A stretch of DNA of 64,000 bases, from NCBI RefSeq assembly GCF_048544455.1, contig NC_133534.1, positions 32,440,217 through 32,504,216 on the forward strand. Direction: 5' to 3'. This document shows, piece after piece, positions 47,721 through 59,295 of this stretch (position 1 is the first letter of the stretch; each line of letters starts with the position of its first letter). The position numbers were made by a program, and so were the translations under genes. The notes under the pieces are model-generated. The model saw only the letters and a program-made list of their open reading frames with translations. It ran no database searches and had not been told where the DNA came from. This DNA is from Silene latifolia (taxonomy: Eukaryota; Streptophyta; Magnoliopsida; Caryophyllales; Caryophyllaceae).

Positions 47721-48650
47721 TCTGCTGAAGCTCGACATTAATGGAGAGATTAAAGCTTCTGTGCGGTCTCAAAAGTAATGACAAATTAGTCGCAAGATTT
47801 TGGTCATTTAATTTCATCTTCCTTGTAAAAGATTGTATTTGACATTGATTTTATGATAGAAAAGCAAGTTCTCATTGAAACGTTCACTAAATAGTTGATT
47901 TTTGTAAATACGAGTATATATTATGAACTTGTATCACATACAAAATGTTTTAGTCAAATTAGGACAATGGGGATTTGCAGTCCTAGCAAGAAGTTGAAAA
48001 GTTAATAAATACAAATACAAATTTCTATTATTTACGGGATTTGAACCCAGATCACCTCTCATAACTTAATTAAGTAAGCTTGTTGACATATGCAAATGTT
48101 GCATTTGCATATTGCGACTTGTGAGCTTTTAACATATAACAAAAATGTCTTAACAACCAGATTCACAAACTGATAAAGTTGATCGCTTGGAGAGCAGTAA
48201 CCTTGCAAATATGGCAAACATGAATAAATCGGATCCACCCACAACCAAGTCGATAATCAATAAAAACTCTTATTGTTCCAACTCAAATCGAACAAAAAGT
48301 TGGTGTTTTTTTTTGGTCTCATCTTTAATGTTTTAAGACTATTTTTCAAAATCAAAAGATAAGCGCACCAAACCGATACTACAGATTAGACCTGGCAAAA
48401 TTGACTCGATCCGAATGACTCGACATGATAAAACTATCCCGAGACCCGAAGTGACCCGATTGACCTAAAATGACTTAGTTAAGCCAACATCATGACCCAA
48501 AATGACCCGATTAATCGTTGAATGCTAAAATGACCCGACTCGAATAACCCATAGGCCAGTTGTACTACAGATATATACTGTATAATCCAGTCCGAACAGC
48601 CGATTGACCTAAATTAACGCCCAAGGGCCAAGACCAATATTAATTTCCCG
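47721..48650. other. ERGIC3-RPS2 intergenic region
   Basis: Probably holds the ERGIC3 3' UTR. A B-box-like word, GGTTCAAATCCC on the minus strand near 48047, may be SINE debris. From 48400 to 48560 the word TGACCCGA and variants recur about eight times in a simple degenerate array. No gene seen. Confidence 0.5.
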
Positions 48651-48651
48651 A

Positions 48652-48772
48652 AGCCCACAAAAAAAACCCTAATACCACCTCCCAACCCTCGTATAAAATT
48701 CTTCACCTACCTCACTCACCTCATTTCTCCTTCTACTTATCGCCTCCACACCTCTCTTTCTCTAAACCCTAA
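48652..48772 (+). promoter_or_regulatory. RPS2 promoter and leader motifs
   Basis: In order: AGCCCA (48652-48657, reverse complement of the site II core TGGGCT), a telo-box AAACCCTAA (48664-48672), a TATA box TATAAAA (48692-48698), a CT-rich stretch, and a second telo-box AAACCCTAA (48764-48772) in the likely leader. Site II plus telo-box is a known pairing in promoters of plant translation genes. The start codon context is good (A at -3, G at +4). Confidence 0.8.
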
Positions 48773-48802
48773 ATCTCACCTTCCACACACCCTCAACCAA
48801 TC

Positions 48803-51079
48803 ATGGCAGAACGTGGCGGCGAACGAGGTGGCGACCGTGGTGGCTTCAACCGAGGCTTTGGCGACCGAGGAGGCCGTGGTGATCGTGGCCGTGGAGACCG
48901 TGGTCGTGGACGCCGTCGTGGACCCCGTCGTGATGAAGAAGAGAAATGGGTCCCAGTCACCAAACTAGGCCGTCTCGTACGTGACGGTAAAATCTCCTCC
49001 ATTGAACAAATCTACCTCCATTCCCTCCCCGTCAAGGAGCACCAGATCGTCGACCTGCTCATCGGACCGGCCCTAAAGGATGAAGTCATGAAAATCATGC
49101 CGGTTCAGAAACAAACCCGTGCTGGTCAGCGTACCCGGTTCAAGGCTTTCGTTGTTGTCGGAGACAGTAACGGCCATGTCGGGCTAGGTGTCAAGTGTTC
49201 TAAGGAGGTTGCGACTGCTATTCGTGGGGCCATCATTCTTGCTAAGCTGTCGGTTATTCCGGTCAGGAGAGGGTACTGGGGTAACAAGATTGGGAAGCCA
49301 CATACCGTTCCTTGTAAGGTGACCGGGAAATGTGGGTCAGTTACTGTTAGGATGGTACCTGCTCCTCGTGGTGCTGGTATTGTTGCGGCTAGGGTTCCGA
49401 AGAAGGTTCTTCAGTTTGCTGGTATTGAGGATGTTTTTACTTCTTCCAGGGGATCTACTAAGACTCTTGGTAACTTTGTCAAGGTATATTACACTGTCCC
49501 TAATTTTTTTATGAGACGGTTTTACGATAATCTTATATCTAACCTTTACATCGATGCTGTGAAGTTTTGGTGATTTGTTATTTATTTCGTTCCGTAAATT
49601 TCTCTTCGGTATATAATTATGTGAGTAATTTCCGTATTTGTGCTTGTTTATACTGTTAATTTGAAGATACATGCTAATTTAGGGCAATTCCCTTATTTGT
49701 GCTGGTTTTTACTGTTGATTCGAAGATACATGGTAATTTAGTTGTTGGGGATCACTGATTTGCTAGAAAGTTCTTGTTTTAATTACTATTGTATTGTCAT
49801 TTGTTGACCTTTTATTAAAATGTAGTGAGTATTCATTATTATTGCTTTGTGATTTGTACAAAGCTACTTAGTGGTCTCTTGGTTCATTATTATTTCTTTC
49901 TGATTTGTACAAAGCTACTTAGTGGTCTCCTTGTGCTCTAGTCTTGGATATGTTTGTTGTTCATTGTAATTTTATAATGAAACTTGTGCATGATTTGATT
50001 TCTCTTTCTCACAATTAATAGAGCTATCGGTTCAACATCTCTTCCTTTTGAATTCGGTTATGAGGGTTTTTTCAATTAGTTGTTTTTTGTTGATAATTTC
50101 GCTTTTTCAAGATTGCAACTGTTTGTTGTTATGGGTGTGTAAATATGGGTTTTGCAATCTTGATTGTTAACGTTGCCATATTTATTGTCTACGGAGTACA
50201 TTATAAAGTGATAATCCTTGATAGACGTCAACTATTGTGAAAGTTTCAGTTATTTGAACTTGTTTTTGTGAAGGTTTCAGTTATTTGAACTTGTTTTTGT
50301 GCGAGGGTTAGCTTTTTGCTGTAAGTTGATTGTATTCTGTGCCAATTCGCCAACTATTTACTTGGCTTTAAAAATGCTGGTGACTAGAAAAACTTGTTTA
50401 GCGTCTTCTCCCTGTCTTGTACATGTTCCAAGGTTGCTCAATTTGATATGTTTACCCAACATCGGATTTGTAAGACTTTCTTATTATAGTTTTATTAGAT
50501 AACACCATTATAGCATATATCATATCAGTTTGATATGTGCTGGGCGTTGAGTTTACTTGTAATGTTATTGGATGCAGTTTAGCACACTCTAGGTTTAAAT
50601 GAATAGGTGAGTGAGGGTTGACAGCAAGTAGTAAACTGTAGCTGATTGTCAAATGGTTTAATGTCTTTTATACCCAACTGAAATATGTGAAACGGGGCTT
50701 CTTGACTATTACTGGTGTCATTGTGCGTGGTTGGATTTGACTCTGGTGACTACCAGTTTGGGTTTGGGTCTCTGTTATGTCTAGCATCTTTAGAGCCATA
50801 AATGGTGCGAGTCACATTCAGAGTAATATCTCTTGAGTCATGTTCCCTCTGGTTTCGGGTTATACCCTTATTGTGCTGCGTCGATTGTGCTAATTTTGTG
50901 TCTATGAATTTTGGCAGGCAACCTTTGAGTGTCTGCTAAAGACCTATGGCTTCCTGACCCCTGACTTTTGGAGAGAAACCCGCTTCACCAAGTCCCCATT
51001 CCAAGAGCACACTGACTTGCTCTCCAAACCCACCCACAAGATCACTTTGGTTGATGAAGTTGACAGGGCAGAAGCTTAA
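48803..51079 (+). CDS. RPS2: 40S ribosomal protein S2 (uS5), 2 exons
   Basis: Exons 48803-49483 and 50918-51079 join in phase 0 to 280 codons plus TAA. The N-terminus (residues 1-36) is rich in RGG/RGDRG repeats, followed by [12 protein letters not shown], the S5 RNA-binding domain with [21 protein letters not shown], the S5 C-terminal fold with [17 protein letters not shown], and [11 protein letters not shown] at the splice site. Exon 2 gives [15 protein letters not shown] and a charged tail. uS5 lies near the mRNA entry channel of the 40S subunit and is essential for decoding accuracy. Reading through the donor would add a short unrelated tail, so splicing is needed. The gene looks intact. 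Confidence 0.97.
49637..50300 (+). repeat. local duplications in RPS2 intron
   Basis: Three separate short direct duplications: about 59 bp with GAAGATACATG (49637-49742), about 60 bp with TTTGTACAAAGCTACTTAG (49854-49940), and about 31 bp with TTTCAGTTATTTGAACTTG (50245-50300). The intron shows no gene. Confidence 0.8.
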
Positions 51080-52225
51080 GCTCTGGTTACTTGTGTTTTG
51101 TTTTATCACTTGTGTCACCAGGAGTTTAGGATTATGGATTTTGTTTGATGCCTGGAGAGACCATTTCTTGCAGTTTTGGGCTATGCTGGATAATTTACTC
51201 TCTTTTTAAATGCTACTTTTATATTTAGTACTGTATTTATTATTTTTAATTCTTCAAGGCATTTTATCATTTACCAACAAATACGCCCGAAAACAGAGAT
51301 GATAGTCCTCAATCGAGTATATCACCTCTTAAAATGCATGCAATAATTTGCAAAATACCGTTATTTGAGAAAAATCTTCAACTATATCCTTTAGGAAACT
51401 GATGGTTGAAGAAGCCTAGGTTTTAGTTTCGGGTGATGGATGCTGGCTTTTTGGAGCCCAGTTTTGAGTTCTCTTTGGCCAAGTCTTGAAACATTTGCAA
51501 TGGGTTTATTCTGTGGGTAATTCGAAAAATGTGGTATATAAGGGTTGTACATTGATATAGGGACCTGAACTCAACATGTGGTGTGCACCCAGTGCTCGGC
51601 TTTTACTTGGTGCTGTACTTGTTTGGGATTATGTATGCTGTATTCATCCTTGCCTTTAGGGTGGTTTGAGTTGTTGAAGTATAAGACTGTTTAGTTTTAC
51701 TGAACCCGGGGATGCTGGTTTATATTTTACATGATACTCCGTAATCACTACAGTATTACCATGCTGTCTAATTCGGTAAATGAATGGATATCATTTATTC
51801 ACAAAAGTCGGTATCGGATGCGCGAGAGAAAAAGGATTACAACAATGGCCTAATTCAGTTCCAGTGTGTTGGATGGATGATGATCCAAAAATCTATCTTT
51901 ATACCCTTTTAAATGTGGATGATCTGTGCGTTGTATATGCGTTTCCTTTTGTCTTTACACAAGCAACATTAGTATTATCCCAAGTGTACACCCAAGATTA
52001 GTAGGGAAGGCTGAAGGGGATAGAAGGAGCTACGGGAATAAAATCCTTGTTAACATATTAGTAACGGTTAAATAAAACGTGTAAAGTGGAAGAATCAAAT
52101 GACTGCTTACCTAATTTAGAAATTTTAATTCATGTGAATTGAATAATTGATAATATGATGTCTTTTTTTATGACAAAAGTTAGAAAATACGGAGTAATTC
52201 TCTTAAAAATTGGGGAAAATTTCTA
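51080..52225. other. RPS2 downstream region
   Basis: Likely RPS2 3' UTR in the first 200 bases, then AT-rich sequence. A 73-codon open frame near 51780 has no recognisable features and is not called. Nothing else seen. Confidence 0.5.
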
Positions 52226-52443
52226 CTCCCTCCTATTCACAATAAACCTCCCTATTTCTTTTTCTGTCTATTCCCAATAACTTCCCTATTTCCTTTTTTG
52301 GTAAGTGTTTCTGTGATCCAAATTTAATTGTATGGTGGGGTAGTGTATTTGTGTGGTCCAAATTTAATTATATGGTGGGGTAGTGTGTTTCCTTAATTTT
52401 TATGTCAAAATGAAAGGGGAAGTTTATTGTGAATAGGAGGGAG
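52226..52443. mobile_element. Stowaway-like MITE between RPS2 and the EF-hand gene
   Basis: Inverted ends CTCCCTCCTATTCACAATAA and, from the right, the same 20 bases, flanked by TA (52224-52225 and 52444-52445). Inside is a tandem duplication with CCAAATTTAATTGTATGGTG (about 52318 and 52358). Confidence 0.88.
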
Positions 52444-52445
52444 TA

Positions 52446-53083
52446 TTTAGTTCTGGTGTATTTTTGCATGAAGGTAGCATCTTGTGCATTTCAAATTTGT
52501 ATAATGAACCAAACAACCATTAAATATAATCATTAAAATATTTTTAAGTCCGAATATATTTTTTTTGGGTACATTAAGTCCGAATATATATCGTGAACAA
52601 GTTTAGAGTCGGTGCTCTATATCATTTGACCATAGACTCAAACCTAGATAATTAATTTGAGATCGATATATCTATGCGATTTAAACGATCATAAAAAATG
52701 TTTATTTCAACTAGTTCTTCAAATTAGGCACCAACACTATTTAGCTTAATTTTAGCTTTCATTCAATTCACTCAACTTCAGTTTATTTCAGCTCTATTCA
52801 TTTCAATTAACTTTAATTTAATTTAGCTTATTTCAGCTTAATTTAACTCCATTCGAACTTAAAATTCCACTTAGTTTGACATGTACACAGTACATTTGTT
52901 CATATAATGAATGAATATAGGTAATAGCCGGCAAATGATTCGCAAAAACTGGTCGACCATTCTACTACATATTTCTATAGAGTCAGTTCCCTAATTTAAT
53001 ACCTCAAACCAAAAGGACCCACGTATCAAACTTGTTATACTTTCGTGTCAAAACTTTCTTTTTCAATACCCATCCATTTTTAT
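52446..53083. other. upstream region of EF-hand gene
   Basis: AT-rich with a degenerate TTCAGCT/TTTAATTT run at 52735-52865. No gene or clear element seen. Confidence 0.4.
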
Positions 53084-53092
53084 TATATAAAT
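53084..53092 (+). promoter_or_regulatory. possible TATA box of EF-hand gene
   Basis: TATATAAAT lies about 110 bp upstream of the start codon at 53200, a normal distance for a plant TATA box plus short leader. Confidence 0.45.
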
Positions 53093-53199
53093 AAAGCATT
53101 GAACAAGCACGAGTAGTACATGAACATACCTCTAAATGGTTAGATAAAATCACAAGTCATAAACTCTTTATTATCAAAAAAAGGAAGAGTGTTATTCGA

Positions 53200-56100
53200 A
53201 TGGAGGAGATGAAAGGAGGGAAAGTAATGGATGGTTCAGATATAAAGGAGTTGGTTGAGAATAAAGAGATGTTTAGTTTATATGTTGATAATAAATTTAA
53301 AGAGTTGGATATTGATAATGATGGTAAGTTATCTGTGAATGAACTTGAACCTGCTATTGCTCATATTGGTCTTGCTCTTGGTTTGCCTCCTCAAGGTTCT
53401 TCCCAACAATCTGATCATATCTATTCTGAGGTTTGTTACTATCTAACTATCTCTCACATTTTGCAACATGTTTTGTATGTATTATGTTTGTTACATGTCG
53501 ATGTTAGTTAGCTTAGCCGATATGCTTGTTTATGCGTTTCTAATTGAACTAGAAAGTTTGGGTGTGACTTTGTTATTACTTACTCATACCATGCCACTTT
53601 TGTGGCATGTCAATTTGTCAATGTTATGGCCAAGTTGGGGTTATGTATTGCTCTAAGCCTCTAACCATCAGTTTAGGCTTTTATATGTTGAATTTGATTG
53701 CATACGTTGGATTTTTTTGTTTATTTCTTTCTTTCTTGCTCGATTCTTCGAGGTTTGTCTAAGATTCATAATCTTAATATGTTGTTTCTAGCATTTTAAA
53801 CGAGTTTAGGACGACAAATACAATTTCAAGTTGGGATGTCAATGGATCGGGTTCGGGTCGAGTGAAACCTCATCCGTCATCCATTCGTTCTTTTAAAATC
53901 TCATCCAACCTGTCCGTCATCCATGAAACATATCATCCATCATTCATCCATCCATCATCCATGGACCATGGATGAAACGGTGGTTTGGGTGATAAACGGG
54001 TGTTGTGTATTTATATATTTTAAGTTAAAATGATGATTTTTTATTCTTTATAAAAATAAAGTTAGATTATTATTTACTTTAACTTTCTAGTGGGTAGGTT
54101 TACAAAATATCTATAGTGAAAGAGTAAAAATATGAAAATATGAATATTTTATATCTTAATAATGTATTATATTTAAAAAACATTAAATAAAAAGTACTCG
54201 TAATAAAATTGGGTGATGGATGGATGACGGGTGAAATTTTCAGTTTTCAACCTATTATCCATTCATCATCAATTTAAGTCGGGTTTTCATCCATCTTTTA
54301 GGATTAGGTGGATCGGATTTCCATCGAATGCGGGTGAAATTGACATCCCTAATTTCAAATAATAATTGGAATGGCGAGATAAAGGCCAATATTTATACAA
54401 TTCCACCAAGAGCACGTACTCTTGTGATTAGTTGTGAACTAACGTATTAACAATCTAAGCTCATACAGAGCACTTGTGAATTACTTAATACCCTAGTTTA
54501 TATTGGTGAATATAAGCGTGTATATAAAAAATACCACATTTTTTTTTTGGGCGCAGACGATCTGGTTTAGTCTAGTCTTTATTCGAATTGTGTAGGATCA
54601 CTAGGCGGTCAAGGCCTCCCTCATAAGTTACAATGTTGAATTTCCAAGTCTCAAACACGAGTCATCTAATTAAGTCAGAACAGTCCCTTATCAATTAATC
54701 TAATTGTCCATGTGTATAAATTACCACACTATAAGAAGCATATATTCCGTATAGTTTATGTGGTCAAATAGACATTTAGATGACGGGTAACGGGGTAATT
54801 AATATGCGCATTTCTAGAAATCTCTTCAAAATTTATACTATAATTTTTTTTTTTTTTTTCCGGAGACTCTTTCTATATTTTAGTTGTGGACTTGATTTTA
54901 AAACTAGAAGAAGTCTCTAGTAGTGAAGAAAAAGTAGAAGGAATCTACCCTATTTTATGCCAAAGATGACCACATTAGTTGTTTAATTAACCGACTTTGG
55001 GGTGGACCGTCCTACCATACAATTTTTATTCTCTACTTCAGCTAATTTGATCATCATGTGAAATCCAGAACATGGGAATACAATCTTTTGTGTAAAACGG
55101 TTTTATACAAATGTTATTGTAAAATCGGAACATGGACTTGAGTAGATTAGATTAGATTAGATTTTAGGGTGTTACCACTTAGTTAGTCCAATGAACAATA
55201 TCATGCATGATCAAGACCGAAACTGATAGCTGTATGTTACAGAGTATTTGATACTGATATCGAGCTAAACAAATATTTCATTTTCTAATTTATTTACAAC
55301 GGCCGAAAGTGCAGTTGAAGTGGGTCATTTGACATTTGCAAATTGCAAGTCAATCCATATCCATCTTTTTAGAAGGTAACCTTTTTGAATCACAAATACT
55401 TTTAGGTGAGAATTATACATCAAAGCTGACACAATAAATATGAACAAGGACCACAATGAGTGAGAGCCTTTTACAGATAAGTTTCCCTGATAATTGGAGG
55501 CGCGTACCAATAGAAAAATTTGGTCGGTTTGAGTTTTGTGGTTTGCCTTATTAGATTGTTGACGAGCATGCATAAACCACAGGCAATGTCGAAAGTGACA
55601 TGGGTTTTAATTGAATGTTTGGTAGGACGGTGTCATTATCTCTAAACAAACATTTTAAGGTTAAGCTTCTGTACCTACATACGTAGTAATGACTTGGACT
55701 TATTTCACTTCGACATTTCATTTTGTTTAATAATGTTGACTCGTTACACTTTACATTTCATTCGGACACCCATATACGCTAGTCGCTAGATACTTACAGC
55801 CGAACCCAAGTAGTCTAGATTTTAACAATATAGACGGTTTTGCTTGTTCTGAAGTTCAGGTCGTTTTATTTTACCACTCCCTTGTTCTATTTTGTTTTTA
55901 GTAATGATTCCTGTCTGACCTCGTACCTGTGTGTGAGACAACTTTTCTGGTTAGGCTTTCGACCTTGATTAATGTACAAGACAGAAAATAATGTAACAAA
56001 TCATGATTGTTTGTTGTAGGTATTGAATGAATTCACTCATGGTAAAGACGAGAAAGTGAGCAAAACAGGGTTCAAAGAAGTTCTGTCGGATATTTTGTTA

Positions 56101-57480
56101 GGAATGGCTGCTGGACTAAAGCGTGACCCCATTGTGATCCTTCGCATTGACGGTGAAGATCTACAAGAATTCATCAACACACCTGGTTTTGAGACTGATG
56201 CATTGTCTATATTCTCTGAGGTTGAATCAACTGATATCACTTTCCATGATCACATCGTCAAGGCGCTTCAAAAGCTGGGTGTTGATCAAGGCTTACCCCC
56301 CATTTCCGATCCTTGGGTATGTAATTGCTATATCCTACTCCTTTTTCATCACGCGACATTAGTTTTACCTATAATTGTTGGTAAGATGGAAATGTTATGA
56401 CGTGCGTAATCATATCTTTGCTTATGATTTTGTAGGTTATGAGCAACATAGTGGAGCCGGCTGTAAACTCTTTAGTAGAATGTACAAGTAATGAAATTCC
56501 TGTATCCCAGGAGACCTTCTTGAAGGCATTTAAGGAAACCCTTGCGAAAATAGTCGAGCGTCTTAAAGAACAGCCAGTGATCGTTGCGCATACTGAGAAC
56601 ACCTATGATGGAAGTGCCATTAAGAGTCTTTTAGCTAACAAGTTTGAAACCGACAAGGTTATTACATACCCATTCTACCACACTCTTACTTTGAAATTGA
56701 CATTTTTATTGTATGTAAGAGACAAATTCCGGAATTGTCTTTCATAAGGAGTAACTTAGAAGGTAGAACAAATTGTGGGAACTATTTTGGTCCACAAACT
56801 TAAGGAGTGTATTATGTTTTGTTGCATTTAGGTGTTGGATGCTGCACTAGCAGCTGTACCTAGAGATAAGCAAGGAAGATTGTCCAAGGAATATCTGAGG
56901 ATAGCATTGGATTCGTTGGGTCCCTCTGCTGGTTTGCCTCCCTATGGCGCTATTGATGAGGTATCACTTTATTCTTGGTATTAAATATCGATGGCTAAGC
57001 AACTTATTGGCATATACTCGAAGTTATTTCTGGCTTGTCGTACTAATTATGTTAGTACAATCGGTATACGGGTCATTTGGTCAGGTCATTTCCTGTTTAG
57101 GCTATGATTCAGTTGTGCTATAATTGAGTTACTGAGAGTAAAGCTGAGTTTGGAGTAATAAAAATTCGCGTCAGATTAATTTGGGTAATTTGAGTTTCGA
57201 GTCATAGTCAGGTTAGTCATAGGGTCTTATGAAAGCTAACTTTTAATCTGTGTTAATTTGTTGTGAGCAGATGGACGAGGTTGTGAATAATGTGTTTAAG
57301 ATGGTGGAGGCGAACGACGGAAAGCTAGTAAAAGAAGAGGAGTTTAAGAAGTTGTTGTTGGAGATATTAGGAAGCATGATGTTGCAATTAGAAGGAAACC
57401 CAGTTTCAATTTCTGCTAATTCGGTTGTGCATGAGCCTCTTGCTGATCCTTCTTCATTGTTGCCTACACCAACTTCCTGA
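53200..57480 (+). CDS. EF-hand family protein with threefold internal repeat, 5 exons
   Basis: Exons 53200-53430, 56020-56316, 56436-56657, 56832-56960 and 57271-57480. All five lengths are multiples of three, all introns are phase 0 GT-AG, and the total is 362 codons plus TGA. Only one loop is a canonical calcium-binding EF-hand: DIDNDGKLSVNE in exon 1 (D1, D3, D5, G6, E12). The chain holds three modules starting at residues 11, 121 and 234, each opening with DG..I/L and containing LG..GLPP, then a helical half ending RDPIVI, EQPVIV or GNPVSI. Modules 2 and 3 have degenerate loops. No signal peptide or membrane segment. Probably a cytosolic calcium sensor or scaffold; the exact partner is unknown. 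Intron 1 (2.6 kb) contains a MITE. Confidence 0.93.
53831..54350. mobile_element. hAT-like MITE in EF-hand gene intron 1
   Basis: Ends TTGGGATGTCAAT and, from the right, AGGGATGTCAATTTC. AATTTCAA occurs at both sides (53822-53829 and 54351-54358), fitting an 8-bp hAT target duplication with one base of slack at the left. The interior is rich in CATCCATCATCC-type words. Non-coding. Confidence 0.65.
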
Positions 57481-58097
57481 ATTTTCTTAGCCTTATATAT
57501 GATGTCAACTTGTAACAATAAGGTTTAATTAGAGACTAATTATGTCCTAAATAATTGTTTACGTATGTAAAGCTATTTCAGATCGTTGTATTTGTATTTT
57601 TTAATTATCGATGTTATGTGTCATTATCTACCTTTGCTCATGTAATGTTTGTTCGCATTAATCGTAGTTGAAGCAGTTTTACAATTTGTATTATTTCCTT
57701 GTACCGAGCTAGTGAGTTCATGACATTGTCAAACGGTACGGTGGTGGCTAGATCATCTGCATAGACTGAGTATCGTGCCATGGCACTCAATGATGAGCAG
57801 TCGCAAAACAAAGGCACTGAATTTCTCACAAAATATTCTCATAAACTTGACTACTTTCATGAAAACTTTAAACATGGCATAAAGGAAGTGCTATATACAT
57901 AAAAACATCATTATCTGAAAGACACTCGCTATATTTGCAACTGAAAGGAAAAGTTTGCCAAGCTTTATGATGTAACAAGGAGATAGCAGAGATAGATTCA
58001 ACACAGCATCCTGCCAACAACAAACACTGATTTTCGAGTACCCTTCATTTGTGTTCAGAAACTTACTACCGGAACAAGCTTCAGTCGTCACAAGTTC
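57481..58097. other. convergent intergenic region, EF-hand gene and HSP70-like fragment
   Basis: Contains the two 3' ends facing each other. No open frame with recognisable features; nothing further seen. Confidence 0.5.
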
Positions 58098-59295
58098 CTA
58101 CGTACTACCTCCATATATTACGGTAATGTTAAGAACTACATTGCCGCCTGCGTTGGCTTGGATCTCGAGAGGGTAATCTCCAATTTTAACTGTTCCAATT
58201 GTTTGTGTACCACCTATATTGATATTTTGTCCAATCGTTGCTTGCAAGGAAGTACGTGTTGTAGTTGTACGAATATCCGAAACCGTTGACCGAGGGCTAT
58301 CCGGAACAATATATTTTTCCTATCAAGTAAACCAGCTAAGAAAGCACCATAAACAGCAGCTCCATAAACAACTGTCTCATCCGGGTTAATTTGTTTACAC
58401 AGTTGCTTCCCATTAAAGAACTCCTGCAATAGCTCCTGAATCCTCGGAATCCTGGTAGATCCACCCACAAGAACAACATCATGTACGTCACTAATTTCCA
58501 TCTTAGCATCAGTTAGGCATTTATCAACAAGATAAATGCACTTCCTAAACATTTCATTATTCAGGTGTTCAAATTTCGCTCGAGTTATAGTTGAGCTAAA
58601 ATGAATTCCATCGAAAAGCCTGTGAATCTCAATAGGGACCTCAAGCATGTTAGAAAGGCGTCTTTTAGCTATCTCAGCAGACTTTCTTAACTTTGCAAGA
58701 GCTTTAGAGTTCCCAGTAATGTCTATGTCGTGTTTCCTTTTGAACACTTCAGCAAAATGAGTCACCATTTTGTTGTTGAAATCATCACCACCTAGATGGG
58801 TATCGCCAGCTACAGATTCTACTACAAGTACGTCCTTCTTTATACAAATTGAGGAAACATCACATGTCCGACGACCAAGATCAAAGACCAACACATTCTT
58901 GTTAGGATTACCGCTAGTGATCGCCTTGCATAATCCATAAGCATACGCAGCTGCTGTGGGCTCATTGATGATTTTCTGAACATTTAGGCCGGCAATCATT
59001 CCAGCCTCTTTTGTAGCCTGACGCTGAGAATCATTGAAGTAAGCAGGAACAGTAATGACCGCATTTCTTACTGTTGTCCCAAGATATGCCTCTGCTATTT
59101 GTTTCATCTCCCTAAGGATCATTGCGGATATCTCCTCTGGAGAAAAATATCTGATCACCCGTTTATCGGATATTATGATCACCGGCCTGTTGGCTTCATC
59201 ATCACCGGGGTGATCAATCACCTGAAATGGCCACATTTTCATGTCACTTTGCACTGACTTATCAGTGAACCTTCTGCCTATAAGCTTCTTTACAT
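58098..59295 (-). pseudogene. HSP70-like nucleotide-binding domain fragment with atypical tail
   Basis: An acceptor TTTGTAG lies just before the exon start at 59295, at the position (about codon 71) where plant cytosolic HSP70 genes have their intron. The exon codes [51 protein letters not shown] and [15 protein letters not shown], covering most of the ATPase domain. The phosphate loop normally DLGGGTFD reads DLGRRTCD, probably harming ATP hydrolysis. Exon 1, with the first phosphate loop, was not found to the right. The frame runs to 58214, but from an A5 run at 58314-58318 another frame stays open for about 70 codons to TAG at 58098-58100. The usual substrate-binding domain is absent. Either a pseudogene or an HSP70 derivative split by a consensus error. 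Confidence 0.8.

Noticed and set aside
48793-49002. Arg/Ser/Pro-rich frame opposite the RPS2 N-terminus
   Set aside because: It is the antisense shadow of the RGG-rich coding exon.
49337-49672. 111-codon minus-strand frame over RPS2 exon 1 end
   Set aside because: Antisense shadow of a conserved coding exon, with Asn/Ser/Lys-rich composition and no domain.
51780-52001. 73-codon open frame downstream of RPS2
   Set aside because: No domain, no splice or promoter context, and AT-rich intergenic surroundings.
56023-56400. Unspliced EF-hand exon 2 as a separate gene
   Set aside because: It starts and ends at good splice sites and joins in phase to exons on both sides.
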